Shown: one piece after another, positions 44,533-54,400 of the stretch
Layout of the letters: each line of letters begins with the position of its first letter
Numbering within the stretch: position 1 is the stretch's first letter
Assembly (NCBI RefSeq): GCF_001668625.1
Contig: NZ_LZLJ01000048.1
Span: 1-64,000, forward strand
Length of the DNA: 64,000 nt
From: Mycobacterium sp. 1274756.6
Lineage (GTDB): Bacteria > Actinomycetota > Actinomycetes > Mycobacteriales > Mycobacteriaceae
Direction of reading: 5' to 3'
Translations under genes and position numbers: made by a program
The notes under the pieces: generated by a model
Seen by the model: only the letters and a program-made list of their open reading frames with translations
Database searches by the model: none
Told to the model about the DNA's origin: nothing

Positions 44533-46018
44533 TCATCAACCACAGACCCAGCGGGAAGATCGGCATCAGGCAGAGGTATTCGATCCATTCCACGAACTTG
44601 CGGAACAGCGGGCTGTAGACGGTGTTGGGCACCACGGCGGCGGCGATCAATCCGGCGGCGGGCACCACCAGCAGGATCGCGACACCGGCGGAGAGCATCG
44701 CCGGTGTCTGCAGGCCGACGATGTAGCGCACCACCACGCCGACCACGACGAACACGGCGGTCATCGCGACGGTGATCGCCTGCCACCGGTCGCGGAACGA
44801 GCGGCCGCGCAGCACCAGGAACCCGGCAACCAGGCTGGCGATCAGCACCGGCAGCCAGCGGCGCTCACCGTGCGGATCGCACAACGCGACCGTGGTGACC
44901 ACCACCAGCACACCGAGCCCGAACAGCAGGCCCGATAGCAGGCCGCGGGCCCGCTCGGCGTGCAACAGCACCTGGCGGATCGATTCCGGACCCTCCAGCA
45001 CCGGGGTCTCGTCGTGACCGGTGACCACGGTGGTCGGCAGGTCCGGTCGGGTCTCGAACACCCAGTGGCTGGTGGCCGACGGGAACACCGGAAGCCGGAT
45101 GCCGGCCAGCCAGCGGCAGAGCGAAGCGCCGGTGTGATAGAAGAAGACCGCAGCCAGCAGCACGGAGGTCAGCAGGGTGACCGCGTCGGCGAGCAGGGCC
45201 ATTCGCAGCACCGCGCTCACCGTGACCGCGAGCGCCACGACGATGACGCTGCTGTAGATCGTCAGTCGCCGGCCGGTGAACCGCAGCATCAGCATCGCGG
45301 CGATTCCGGCGACACCGAAACCGAGCGCGGCGTGCGCCGCGGCGAGCGGCCCCGGCACGGCGGCGGCCGCGGCCACCGCCAGCGGCGGTAGTGAACTGAC
45401 CAGCATGGTGTCGGCCAGGCGGAAATCGCGGCTGGTTCTGGCCTGGATGAGCATCAGGGTGGCGGCCGCGAGCACCACGACCGTCACCACGCCGGCGTAG
45501 ATCGCCGACAGCGCGGTGTCGTGGCCGTAGCGCCACCAGCCGAGCACGGCGGTGACCAGCAGCAGTGCCCCGGCGACCAGCGAGATCCCGACCTGCACCG
45601 CGAGCTTGGGGTTGATCGAACCGAACCGCTTCGCCAACGTGACCGCGACGGCGGTGGAGATGTGCTCGATGACCGGCGTGCGGTGCTCGGGGTCTTCGAC
45701 GTAGCGCAGCCAGAGCCGGTCGCCGTCGTAGATCTGCTGTTCGGTCAGCGACTGGGAAGAGCGCAGCGCGGTGCCGTCGACGCGGCAGAGCACCCAGCGG
45801 CCGCGGCCTTCGGCGGTCAGTTCGTTGAGTTCCAGCTCGAGCAACCGGTTGTTCACCACCGTGAGCAACGGGTCGATCATCACCGACACCGGCGCCTCGG
45901 CATCCAGCAGCATGCCGATCTGGACGCCGTCGCCGGCCATGATCGCCACCACCGCCGAGCGCGGGGTGTCGCCGGCCTCGCCGTCGGACCGGGCCGGGTC
46001 GGTCAGTACGGAAGTCAC
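44504..46018 (-). CDS. eccD5: ESX-5 membrane channel component EccD5
   Basis: A 504-residue protein. A cytoplasmic ubiquitin-like domain (about 20-110) is followed by eleven membrane helices from about residue 130 to the C-terminus; the dimer lines the ESX-5 membrane vestibule. Length equals the H37Rv protein within one residue. A 99-bp gap precedes it after espG5. Its 3' end overlaps the mycP5 start. Confidence 0.95.
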   Translation of the reverse strand: MTSVLTDPARSDGEAGDTPRSAVVAIMAGDGVQIGMLLDAEAPVSVMIDPLLTVVNNRLLELELNELTAEGRGRWVLCRVDGTALRSSQSLTEQQIYDGDRLWLRYVEDPEHRTPVIEHISTAVAVTLAKRFGSINPKLAVQVGISLVAGALLLVTAVLGWWRYGHDTALSAIYAGVVTVVVLAAATLMLIQARTSRDFRLADTMLVSSLPPLAVAAAAAVPGPLAAAHAALGFGVAGIAAMLMLRFTGRRLTIYSSVIVVALAVTVSAVLRMALLADAVTLLTSVLLAAVFFYHTGASLCRWLAGIRLPVFPSATSHWVFETRPDLPTTVVTGHDETPVLEGPESIRQVLLHAERARGLLSGLLFGLGVLVVVTTVALCDPHGERRWLPVLIASLVAGFLVLRGRSFRDRWQAITVAMTAVFVVVGVVVRYIVGLQTPAMLSAGVAILLVVPAAGLIAAAVVPNTVYSPLFRKFVEWIEYLCLMPIFPLGLWLMNVYEAIRYR

Positions 46019-46117
46019 CAGGGCACCGCCTGAAAGTCCGAATTCATCTCGTTTACCTCACGGTTCGTTATGTGTGAATCATCCTAGGGCCGGTAGCCGC
46101 GACGCGCGTCGGCGCGG

Positions 46118-47080
46118 TCATACCCGCCGATGGGTCCGCCAGGCACCGAAGGGCACGGTGTCCAGCACGGTTTGCACGCCGACCTGCACCAGTTGTGGGG
46201 TGGCCGGGCAGATCGCCAGCCATTTCTGGCCGGAGCCGACGGTGCGGGCCTGCTGATACATCGCGATACGCCCGGCGCTGCTGTCCTTGAGGGACAGCAC
46301 CGACGCGCTGGACTCGCGGGCGTCGTCGCGGTACTGCCGGGCGTAGACCGCCGCCTCGGCGGCGGGTTCGGACAGCGCCTGGCCCAGCGCCGCGATGGTC
46401 GCCGCGGTCAGGCCCATCCGGCGCAGATCGCCGCTGGAGAAGACGTTGAACCCGGAGGTCTGCCAGGTTTTGGTGGCCGACAGCATCTCTTCCAGCGGCA
46501 CGTTCACCGCGGTGATCGCGGCCGGGTCGGCGTGGTTGATCGACTCCAACGCGGCGGTGACCAGGGCGGCGATCGAGGCGGCGTCGGTCACCGAGACGTC
46601 GTCGATGGTGATGTCGGTGCCGACCCGCACCGCCGAGACCCAGTGTTCGTCGCGACGGGCCAGCACGACCCGGAATTCGTTGTCGGGGATGTCGCGCGAG
46701 CCGACCGATTCGCCTTCGACGGGCTGCTGGGCCTGCTCGCCGTCGCGTTCACTCGCCTCGTACTGTTCGATGGCTTCCTGGCTGACCCCGTAGCGCAGTT
46801 TGCCGTGCGACAGCAGGGCCACCACCTCGATGTCGGGGACGGCGAGCACCTTGAGCCGGTCGGCGACCTCCTCGTTGACGGTGTCGTCGACGACGATGCC
46901 CTGTTCGCGCATGATCGCCAGGCCCGGGTGCTCCTTGAGCCAGTCGTTGTTCTCCGTGATCGACACGAACGGCCGGCAGCGCAGTTCGGGGGCGACGTGG
47001 CGGATGTCCAGCAGCGCCTGCAACAGCCAGAGGCCTTCGACGTTGACGGTGATGTCGGTGCGGGCACTGTTCTGGTCCAT
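46118..47080 (-). CDS. espG5: PE-PPE chaperone EspG5
   Basis: A 320-residue cytosolic chaperone that binds the tip of the PPE partner in PE-PPE dimers and directs them to ESX-5. NVEGLWLLQALLDIRHV near the start, the central SVTDAASIAAL region and the C-terminal WLAICPATPQLVQVG region are typical. ATG at 47080 is chosen over GTG at 47086 because GGAG then sits five bases upstream. An internal Gln/Glu-rich linker (near residues 115-130) is likely a flexible loop. Follows esxN. Confidence 0.93.
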   Translation of the reverse strand: MDQNSARTDITVNVEGLWLLQALLDIRHVAPELRCRPFVSITENNDWLKEHPGLAIMREQGIVVDDTVNEEVADRLKVLAVPDIEVVALLSHGKLRYGVSQEAIEQYEASERDGEQAQQPVEGESVGSRDIPDNEFRVVLARRDEHWVSAVRVGTDITIDDVSVTDAASIAALVTAALESINHADPAAITAVNVPLEEMLSATKTWQTSGFNVFSSGDLRRMGLTAATIAALGQALSEPAAEAAVYARQYRDDARESSASVLSLKDSSAGRIAMYQQARTVGSGQKWLAICPATPQLVQVGVQTVLDTVPFGAWRTHRRV

Positions 47081-47160
47081 CGTCACTCCGGGGTCGTCGG
47101 GTCAAGACACCGCAACGCGGCAGCACGCCGGGGGAAGCGTGCTGCCGCGTCAGGTCAGGG

Positions 47161-47445
47161 TTACAGCCAGCTGGAGCCGACCGCGCTGTCGGTGGACGCC
47201 ATGTTATTGCCGGCGTTCTGCACCTTGGCGCCGTGGCTGGCGGCCTGCTGGTAGATCACCTGGAAGTTGCGGCCCAACTGCGCGATGAACTCCTGGCACG
47301 CCGCCGAACCCGCGCCACCCCAAAAGTCCCCGGCCATCAACACATCCCGAATGATCGCCTGATGCTCAGCCTCCAACGCCGCCGCCTGGGCCTTGATCAT
47401 CGCCCCGTGGGCGTTGACATCCCCGAACTGGTAATTGATCGTCAT
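47161..47445 (-). CDS. esxN: EsxN WXG100 secreted protein
   Basis: A 94-residue WXG100 protein, MTINYQFGDVNAHG at the start, DFWGGAGSAA at the turn. It sits in the conserved place of esxN (Rv1793) between esxM and espG5. Identical in protein sequence to the copy at 36910-37194. Exported with EsxM by ESX-5. Confidence 0.95.
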   Translation of the reverse strand: MTINYQFGDVNAHGAMIKAQAAALEAEHQAIIRDVLMAGDFWGGAGSAACQEFIAQLGRNFQVIYQQAASHGAKVQNAGNNMASTDSAVGSSWL

Positions 47446-47773
47446 CTACTTCGTCCTCTCAAAACCCTGCTGGTGGTCAGCTGCTCAGGCTCGACTGCGC
47501 CGCAGCCTCTTGCTGCTCATAGACGTTGGCGTCGCGGATCAACCCGTCGCGCACCCCGTGCAACATGTTCACGATGTTGCGGAACGCGGCCTGCATCTGC
47601 CCCATCGTGTCCAACGACGTCCGCTCCGCGATACCGCTCCAGCCGGCCCCGGAGATGTTCTGCGACGACGCGAACATCCGCCGCGCCTCATCCTCCACCG
47701 TCTGCGCGTGCACCTCGAAACGTCCCGCCATATCCCGCATCATCTGCGGATCGGTCATAAAACGAGCTGCCAT
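47162..47773. repeat. 612-bp direct repeat, copy 2 (esxM-esxN)
   Basis: Partner of the repeat at 36911-37522, same orientation, about 9.6 kb apart. Recombination between the two would delete or duplicate espG5 through eccA5 and the second PE-PPE pair. Confidence 0.9.
47477..47773 (-). CDS. esxM: EsxM WXG100 secreted protein
   Basis: A 98-residue QILSS-group WXG100 protein with GAGWSG turn and NVYEQQE carrying YxxxE. Conserved place of esxM (Rv1792), 31 bases before esxN. One residue (Met11) distinguishes it from the second copy. A 104-bp gap separates it from the upstream PPE gene and probably holds its own ribosome binding site and perhaps a promoter. Confidence 0.95.
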   Translation of the reverse strand: MAARFMTDPQMMRDMAGRFEVHAQTVEDEARRMFASSQNISGAGWSGIAERTSLDTMGQMQAAFRNIVNMLHGVRDGLIRDANVYEQQEAAAQSSLSS

Positions 47774-47877
47774 GATGGCTCCTTATCTCACGTTCTCTGT
47801 TTGCTTGTGCTGCTGGCTGTTCCTGCCGTGTTAGCGACCAACGATAAACGGCTATCCGCTGGTTTTGCCCCCTTTCG

Positions 47878-49059
47878 TCACCCGGCAGAGAGTGGTCGTG
47901 GCATGACGAAGGGGCGGGGGCCGACCCGTAGGACACCGTCGCCGATGCCGCGGCCCGCGTTGGCGGCCCCGGCCAGCGGCATGGCGCCGGCCATGTTCCC
48001 GGGTGCGGCGGCGCCGCCGAGCCCGGAGGTGAGGTTGCCTGCCGCGGGCAGCGCGCTGGTCGCCGCCGGGGCGGCGCCGCTCCAGGTGGAGGGCACCGAG
48101 AGGCCGCCGAGGCGGGTGGCGCTGGTCAAGCTGGCCGTCACCGGCGGGCTGGGGATCGAGCCCAGCGCCCCGGCGCCGGAGTTCATCCCGGCGAACAGCC
48201 CGGGAACCACCCCCGGGGCGCCGAGCATGCCCTGGGTGGCCCCGCTCAGTCCGCCCACCGACGTCAGCGCTTTGAGGCCGCTGAGCATGCCGATGCCGTA
48301 GTAGGTCAGCCCGCCCACCCGGAACGCCGGCTCGAGGGTGTCGTTCACCAGGTCGGAGGCGGTCATGCCCTTGACACTGCCGGTTACCGAGTCGCCGGCC
48401 TGGGTGAGCACGCTCCCCAGCGTGCCGGTGCCGCCGGAACCGGTGGTGTTGGCGGCGACCGCGGTCGCGTCGCGCGTCGCGGCGGCGCTGCCGGCCTGCA
48501 GTGCGGCCATCCCCTGCTGCGCCTGGCCGGCGGGGTTGGTGTTCTGCTTCGGCTGGCTGAATGCGGGCAGCGCGGTGGCCTGCTGGGTGGCGGCGGCGTA
48601 GCCGTACATGGCTGCGGCGCACTGCGCCCACATCTCCAGGTAGAGCGCCTCGGTGGTCATAATCGCCGGGGTGTTCTGGCCCAGGACGTTGGTGGCGACC
48701 AGCGCCGCCTGCTGGGCGCGGTTGGCGTAGATCGCCGGCGGTGGCACGGTCGCGGCGTGGGCGGTCTCGTAGGCGCCGGCTTCCGTACCGGCTTGGGTGG
48801 CGACCTGCTCCGCCTGGGCGGCGGTGGTGCTCAACCACTGGATGTAGGGCGTGGCCGCCACCGCCATCCGCTGAGCGGACGGTCCGCGCCAGGTGGCGAC
48901 CAGCCCGCTGACGGCGCCCTGGTAGGCGGATGCGGTGGAGTTCAGCTCGGCGGCGAGGCCCTGCCAGGCGGCTGCGGCGGCCAGCATCGGAGCAGCGCCC
49001 GGACCGGCATAGATCCGGGTCGCGTTGATCTCCGGCGGTAACGCCCCGAAGTCGAACAT
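47878..49059 (-). CDS. PPE family protein, SVP subfamily (PPE26/27 position)
   Basis: A 393-residue protein starting [19 protein letters not shown]. The PPE domain covers about 1-175, with [10 protein letters not shown] as the WxG motif and [29 protein letters not shown] is the SVP signature. The C-terminal 60 residues ([23 protein letters not shown]) nearly repeat those of the other core PPE. It starts 18 bases after the PE stop codon, so it pairs with that PE. Confidence 0.93.
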   Translation of the reverse strand: MFDFGALPPEINATRIYAGPGAAPMLAAAAAWQGLAAELNSTASAYQGAVSGLVATWRGPSAQRMAVAATPYIQWLSTTAAQAEQVATQAGTEAGAYETAHAATVPPPAIYANRAQQAALVATNVLGQNTPAIMTTEALYLEMWAQCAAAMYGYAAATQQATALPAFSQPKQNTNPAGQAQQGMAALQAGSAAATRDATAVAANTTGSGGTGTLGSVLTQAGDSVTGSVKGMTASDLVNDTLEPAFRVGGLTYYGIGMLSGLKALTSVGGLSGATQGMLGAPGVVPGLFAGMNSGAGALGSIPSPPVTASLTSATRLGGLSVPSTWSGAAPAATSALPAAGNLTSGLGGAAAPGNMAGAMPLAGAANAGRGIGDGVLRVGPRPFVMPRPLSAG

Positions 49060-49077
49060 CGCTGAACTCGCGCTCCG

Positions 49078-49377
49078 CTAACCGATCGAGGCCTGGTTGG
49101 CGGCCTCGGTGATCGCGTAGGTGCCCGCGCTGGCGCGCAGCGTGGCCACGAACTGCTCGTGGATCGCGGCGGCTTGGGCGGCGACGCTCTGGTAGAGCTG
49201 GCCGTGGGCGGCGAAGCGGGCGGCGGCCAACGCGGACACATCGTCGGCGGCGGCGGGGACGACGCCGGTGATCGGCGCCGCGGCCGCGGCGTTGCCGGCG
49301 TGGAGTGCCGCACCGATGCCCTGCAGCTCCACGGCGGAGGCGGTCAGCAGTTCCGGTTCGACGGTTACCAGCGACAT
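49078..49377 (-). CDS. PE family protein (PE18 position)
   Basis: A 99-residue PE-only protein, MSLVTVEPELLTASAVELQG, ending with a YAITE secretion motif. It sits between two PPE genes as PE18 does in H37Rv. It has its own promoter-like region upstream (49433-49504), so it probably starts a transcript covering PE-PPE-esxM-esxN. Confidence 0.93.
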   Translation of the reverse strand: MSLVTVEPELLTASAVELQGIGAALHAGNAAAAAPITGVVPAAADDVSALAAARFAAHGQLYQSVAAQAAAIHEQFVATLRASAGTYAITEAANQASIG

Positions 49378-49429
49378 GTGCGGTTCCCTTCTCGATGTCG
49401 TTCAGCGTCATTCAGCAATCGCTTCGACT

Positions 49430-49504
49430 CCGAGATTAAGGGGCAAATCGGCCCGAATCAGCTGTGGTTGCCAACTGTTCACCTGCTGTCGACAACTGTT
49501 CACC
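49430..49504 (-). promoter_or_regulatory. PE-PPE promoter with 21-bp-spaced direct repeats
   Basis: On the minus strand TAATCT (49438-49433) makes a -10 about 55 bases before the PE ATG, with no good -35. Just upstream, CAACTGTTCACC occurs at 49472-49483 and again at 49493-49504, exactly 21 bp apart, that is two helical turns. The layout (tandem sites abutting a missing -35) is that of an activator-dependent promoter. The activator is unknown. Confidence 0.5.
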
Positions 49505-49868
49505 CGCAGTAACGGTCCCGTAACTCCACGGACGTTTGCGGGCCGCTTTCACCGCGGTTTACCTGGACAAATACCCACGGCGACGGCCGTTCACCCGGAC
49601 CGTGCGAAACCGCCCGGACGGGTGCGACACGGCGGTGGGCCCGCGGGATTCCGAGTAAAAATCAGGTCGCGGATAACCCCGCGGGAGCCCCTCGGCCAAC
49701 CCGCCCAGCAACCTTTTCCGTGACGTGTCGCACAACGTCGCGTCGATTGTGACCGAGCCTAACGGGCAGCGCGCAGCAGGCGCGCGGGACACGCCCGGGG
49801 AGCCACGGTGGCAGGGGGCGCGGTCGACCGGTCGCGACTCGAGCGGGGGCCGCGCAGTGCGGTGTCGG
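49505..49868. other. Non-coding gap between core PPE gene and PE promoter
   Basis: About 360 bases without a convincing gene. Reading frames here are GC-rich antisense-type frames without start sites, and I see no hairpin with a U tract, although termination of the upstream PPE transcript is expected somewhere here. Confidence 0.4.
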
Positions 49869-51035
49869 TCAGCCGGCCGACGGTGGGCGCGGCATGGTGA
49901 ATGCGCGCGACCCGACGCGCAGCACCCCGTCACCGATGCCGCGGCCGGCGCCGGCGGCATTGGCCAGCGGCATCGCGCCGGCCATGTGGCTGGGAGCGGC
50001 GCCGGAGGTGCCGACGGCCGATCCCAGGTTCGCTGCGGCCAGCGGGCTGGCGGCGGCGTTGATCGGCGGCACCGCACCCGACCAGGTCGAGGGCACCGAC
50101 AGCCCGCCCAGCCGGGTGGCGCTGGCCAGGTTGGCGGCGATCGGGGCGCTGGCGGGCGCCGAACTCAGCGCGCCCGCCTGGCCGAGCCCGCCGAGCAGGC
50201 CCGGCACGACCGCGGGCGCGGTCAGCGCCTCGGTCCCGCTGGACACGGCCTTCGACGAGCCGCCGCTGACACCCTTGGCGATCGACATGAACGAGTTGGA
50301 GAAGCCGGCGATGCGGTAGATCGGCTCTAAGGTGTCGTTGAGCGCGTCGGTGGGCTTGTAGTCGCCGTACATGTCGGTGACGTAGTCCAGCGGGTTCTTG
50401 ATCGCCGGATCGTCGATCGCCTTGCCCACCACCGCACCGGCGTTGTTCCCGGCGGTGTCACCGACCGCCTTGGCGTTGGCGCCCGCCTGCGACAGTTGCC
50501 CGCCCGGGTTGGTGTTCTGCTTGGGCTCCTCGAACGCCGGCAGCACGCTGGACTGCTCGGTGGCGGCGGCGTAGCCGTACATCGCCGCGGCGCACTGCGC
50601 CCACATCTCCATGTACAGCGCCTCGGTGGCGGTGATCGCCGGGGTGTTCTGGCCCAAGAAGTTGGTGGCGATCAGCGACATCTGCAGGCTGCGGTTGGCG
50701 GCGATGACCGGCGGCGGCACGGTCGCGGCGAACGCAGCCTCATACGCGGCGGCCTGCGCGGCGGCCTGCGCGGCGGCCTGGGCCGCCTGCGCCGAGGTGA
50801 GGTTCAGCCATTGGATGTGCGGTGCCGCGGCCGCGGCCATCCGTCGCCCGGCCTGTCCCTGCCAGCCGGCGGCCAGCCCGGAGATCTGGCTTTGGTAGCC
50901 GGTGGCGGCCATGCTCAGTTCGGTGGCCAGCCCCTGCCAGGCGGTCGACGCGGCCAGCAGCGGCGCCGGGCCGGGGCCGGTGTAGATGCGGATCGAGTTG
51001 ATCTCCGGGGGCAGTGCGCCGAAGTTCATGAACAT
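49869..51035 (-). CDS. PPE family protein, SVP subfamily (PPE25 position)
   Basis: A 388-residue protein beginning [23 protein letters not shown] domain of about 175 residues with GWQGQAGRRM (WxG) and an Ala/Gln-repetitive helix (QAAAQAAAQAAA). GGLSVPSTW marks the SVP group, and the C-terminus resembles the next core PPE. It is the first gene after eccC5 and has no PE immediately upstream, as for PPE25 in H37Rv; its partner is probably the PE encoded downstream. ATG at 51035 has AGGAG upstream; an internal ATG six bases on is possible. Confidence 0.93.
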   Translation of the reverse strand: MFMNFGALPPEINSIRIYTGPGPAPLLAASTAWQGLATELSMAATGYQSQISGLAAGWQGQAGRRMAAAAAPHIQWLNLTSAQAAQAAAQAAAQAAAYEAAFAATVPPPVIAANRSLQMSLIATNFLGQNTPAITATEALYMEMWAQCAAAMYGYAAATEQSSVLPAFEEPKQNTNPGGQLSQAGANAKAVGDTAGNNAGAVVGKAIDDPAIKNPLDYVTDMYGDYKPTDALNDTLEPIYRIAGFSNSFMSIAKGVSGGSSKAVSSGTEALTAPAVVPGLLGGLGQAGALSSAPASAPIAANLASATRLGGLSVPSTWSGAVPPINAAASPLAAANLGSAVGTSGAAPSHMAGAMPLANAAGAGRGIGDGVLRVGSRAFTMPRPPSAG

Positions 51036-51044
51036 CCCCGGCTC

Positions 51045-51107
51045 CTAACCGGCCAGCGCCGGAACGGCGGTGTGGTTGGTGGCAGAACTGCTGGCTGACC
51101 ACGACAT
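51045..51107 (-). CDS. Possible 20-residue leader peptide before the PPE gene
   Basis: ATG at 51107 opens MSWSASSSATNHTAVPALAG and stops at TAG 51047-51045. That stop overlaps the PPE ribosome binding site region (TAGGAG), so translation could couple to the PPE gene. GGGAGGA lies about 12 bases before the ATG. Nothing but the arrangement supports it. Confidence 0.2.
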   Translation of the reverse strand: MSWSASSSATNHTAVPALAG

Positions 51108-51448
51108 GGACGTGCTCTTCCTCCCGAAAACCCACAGAACATTCCTTGATCGCACACAGCAGATACTCTGCAACGGAGGTTATGGAATGTGGCCGCACAG
51201 GTAAACAACAGGCAACATCCAGGGAATGGTTGGGCATTGCCGGTGCCGACCGCGCCGCAAACCGGGCCGGGTCGTGGCGCAGCTCACATAAACCGGTCCT
51301 GAGCTGCGGTTCTCCGGTGCGGGGTGGGCGCCGGACCACCCCGCCCGCCAACGCGACGGCGAGTCGCCTCGAGGTTGCGATCACGGTGCGCGCAACCGCA
51401 CCGACCGCCTCGCGAGGGGATCCGCCGGGGGCGCTGCGGCCCGGTCGG
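51108..51448. other. Gap where cyp143 and a ferredoxin gene would be expected
   Basis: In H37Rv a cytochrome P450 (cyp143) and a ferredoxin gene follow eccC5. Here 341 bases separate eccC5 from the leader/PPE region and I find no P450 heme loop or ferredoxin Cys cluster in any frame. The stretch is otherwise featureless, with an AT-richer patch around 51125-51200 that could hold the PPE promoter. Confidence 0.55.
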
Positions 51449-54400
51449 CTAGGCCTGCGCGGTGGCCTGCTCCCCTGTCGCCGGCGCCGGTCGCCGCAGT
51501 TCAGTGGCCGCGACCTGGACGAACACCCCGGTGTCTTCGGCCATCAGCAGCCCACGGCCACGCGGCAGCGGACCGCCCTTCATCTTGCCGCGGATGAACC
51601 CTTCGTCGGGGTCGGCGTCCATCACCAGCAGCGGGGTGTTGGCCTGGTGCAGCGCCCGCAGAACCGGGTCACTGCCGGCCGACGCCCAGCCGCCGAACGT
51701 GCGGGTTGCGATCACGTGCAGCCCCACGTCGGAGGCGCGGTTGACCCACGCCGCCGCCTTGTGCAGCGGCGAGTCGAACCCGGCGGGCAGTTGCTGGATG
51801 TCGTCGATGATCAAGAAGATCTCCGGACCGCTCCACCACGACTGCGACATCAGTTCCTCGGCGGACAGCCCCGGCGGCGGCTCGCGGCCGGCCAGCGTCA
51901 CGGCCAGCTCGTCGACCAGCGCGTTCACCCCGTCGAGGTTGTAGGCGAAGCGCTCCATGTACTCCGGGCCCAGCGTGGTCAACAGCTGCCGGCGGGGGTC
52001 GATCAGCCAGACCTGCGCCGAGGGCCTCGTGGTCGGCGGAGCGACGCTGCCGCCGGGCGCGTAGACCCGGCTGATCTCGTTCATGATCGTGGCCAGCGTG
52101 GTGGTGCGGCCGCTTTCCCGGCGACCGGTGACCATCAGGTGCGAGGCCTCGGCGAAATTGAGGTACACCGGCAGCAGGTCCAGCTCCGAGATCGCCCAGG
52201 CGATTCCGCCGGCGCCGACGCCTTCGCGGTGATCCGCCGCCGCGAGCTCACGCAACTGCTCGAGGCTGAACCAGGCCGGCAGCCGGCGGATCGGCCGCGC
52301 CCGTCCGGTGGCCACCTGCGCCACCGCCGCCGCGATGCTGTCGGACTCGAACACGTTCTCCGCGGTGTCGGCCCGCGCCGGGCGCGCGACCAGGGTGTGC
52401 AGGCCGGCTTGCGGGTCGGCGTCGAGTCGCACGTAGTTGACCGGCACCATGCCCCGGCCCGGTTTGGCCGGCACGTCCTTGGCGAACCGGGAGCGCACCA
52501 GCTTGGCGTCCTCGACCGCGGCCAGCCGCAGCTCGACGCGCGACCCGAACCCGCTGCGCACCGGGGGCCGCAGCTCGGATTCCCGGTCGGCGGTGACCAC
52601 CACGTGCACCCCGAAGGACGGGCCCTGGTTGATGATCTGGTTGACCTGTTCGATGAGGACTTCGTTCTCTTCGGCCAGCGCCCGGTAGTTGTCGATGACC
52701 AGGAAGACGTCGGCGAAGCCGTCGTCAGGCACCGCGCCGGGGTCGCCGCCGAACTTGCGCGCCCGGAACACCTCCATCGACGGCACGTCGTACTCCAGGA
52801 AGCTGCGCTTGCGGTCGCGCACCAAACCGAGCATCTCCGCCACCGTGCGCCGCACCCCGTCGGGGTCGGTGGGGCCGGCGACGCCGCCGACGTGCGGCAG
52901 GCCCGCCACCGTGTTCAGCGCGGTCCCGCTGTAGGCCAGGCAGTAGAACTGCACCTGGGCCGGGGTGTGGGTGAGCGCCGCCGAGCAGATCAGCGTCTGC
53001 AGGGCGGTGGTCTTGCCCGAGCCGCCGGCGCCCAGGATCAGCAGGTTGGCGCCCGGTCCGGAGGTGTCGATCGTCCACGGCGGCTGGTCGTGCTTGTAGG
53101 GCCGGTCGATGACGCCGATCGGGAAGATCAGATCGCCGTTCCGGCCGTAGTTCTGCTGCCACGGGTGGCCGAGGAAGCGGTTGACCAGCTCGTCGACCGG
53201 CACCGGCGTGTCCAGTGGGGGCTGCCAGAGCCGGTAGGGCTCGAAGTCGATCTGGCGCAGTTGGTCGATGATCACCGTGCCCACCCGCGGGGTGCGGATG
53301 TGCTCTTCCTCTTCCGCCTCCATCTCGACGGGCAGCGCTTCGGCGGGCTCGGGTTCGAGGACGACGGTCTCGACGTCCTGCCCGCCGACGGCGACCTCCA
53401 CCGGGGCGAAGCCGGTGGTGAACAGCTGCGGCCGGATGTAGTCGACGCTGTGGGTCAGGGGCCGGTGCTCGTCTTCGAAGGAGCGGCCGCGCCGGTAGTC
53501 ACGCCACAGGAACTCGGCCTGGAACCGGATGATCTCGTCACCGCTCTTGCGGAAGTAGCCCAGCCCGGCCTGCGCGGGCAGGTTGACCGCGTTGGGCACC
53601 CCGGCGGCCTGGGCGGCGCCGGCGGTGCGGGCCTTGAGCACCAGGCGGTAACCCATGTTCTCCATGAGTTTCTCCGCCCGGCTCTCGATGGTCTGCGAGG
53701 CCATCATCAGGTGGATCCAGTAGGCGCGGCCCTGCCGGCCGATGGAGTCGAGCACTTCGACCGCGGTCGGCATGATGCGGAACCACTCGTAGAACTCGTC
53801 GATCACCACGACGAGCATCGGCAGCGGTTCCATGTCCTGGCCGCGGGCCCGCATCCGGGTCCGGATCTCGTTGTACTCGCGGGCGTCGTCGGCGCCGGCG
53901 CTGTCGCAGACCGCCTTGCGTCGGGCGATCTCGCCCCACATCGCTTCCAGAAACCGTTCCATCAGCGCCTGGTCTTCTTCCAGGTCGGTGATGATGCGGG
54001 AGACGTGCGGCACCCCGGCGAACGGCTTGACCGCCGACCCACCCTTGAGGTCGGCCAGCACGAACTGCAGTTCGTCGGGCGGGTGGGCCAGCAGCAGCGA
54101 CTCGATCACCGTACGCACCAGGGTCGACTTACCCGACCCGGTCGTCCCCGACATCACCCCGTGCGGTCCGTCGCCGCCCTCGTCGAGCGATTTCATGTCC
54201 AAGAACAGCAGTTCGCCGTTGTCCGAGCGGTTCCCGAACGGGATCCGCAGCCGGTCCCGGGAGAGCAGTTCGCGGCGGCCCGCCCACAGGGCGTCGAAGT
54301 CGATGGCCGCGGCATCGTCGATGCCGTAGTAGGACAGGATGTCTCGCGCGCTGATGTGCGCGACCCGTTGGCCGATCTCCTCGTAGGCCTCGGCCAGCCG

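Noticed and set aside
36911..47773. Composite transposon bounded by the 612-bp repeats
   Set aside because: The repeats are esx genes, with no transposase, terminal inverted repeats or target duplications.
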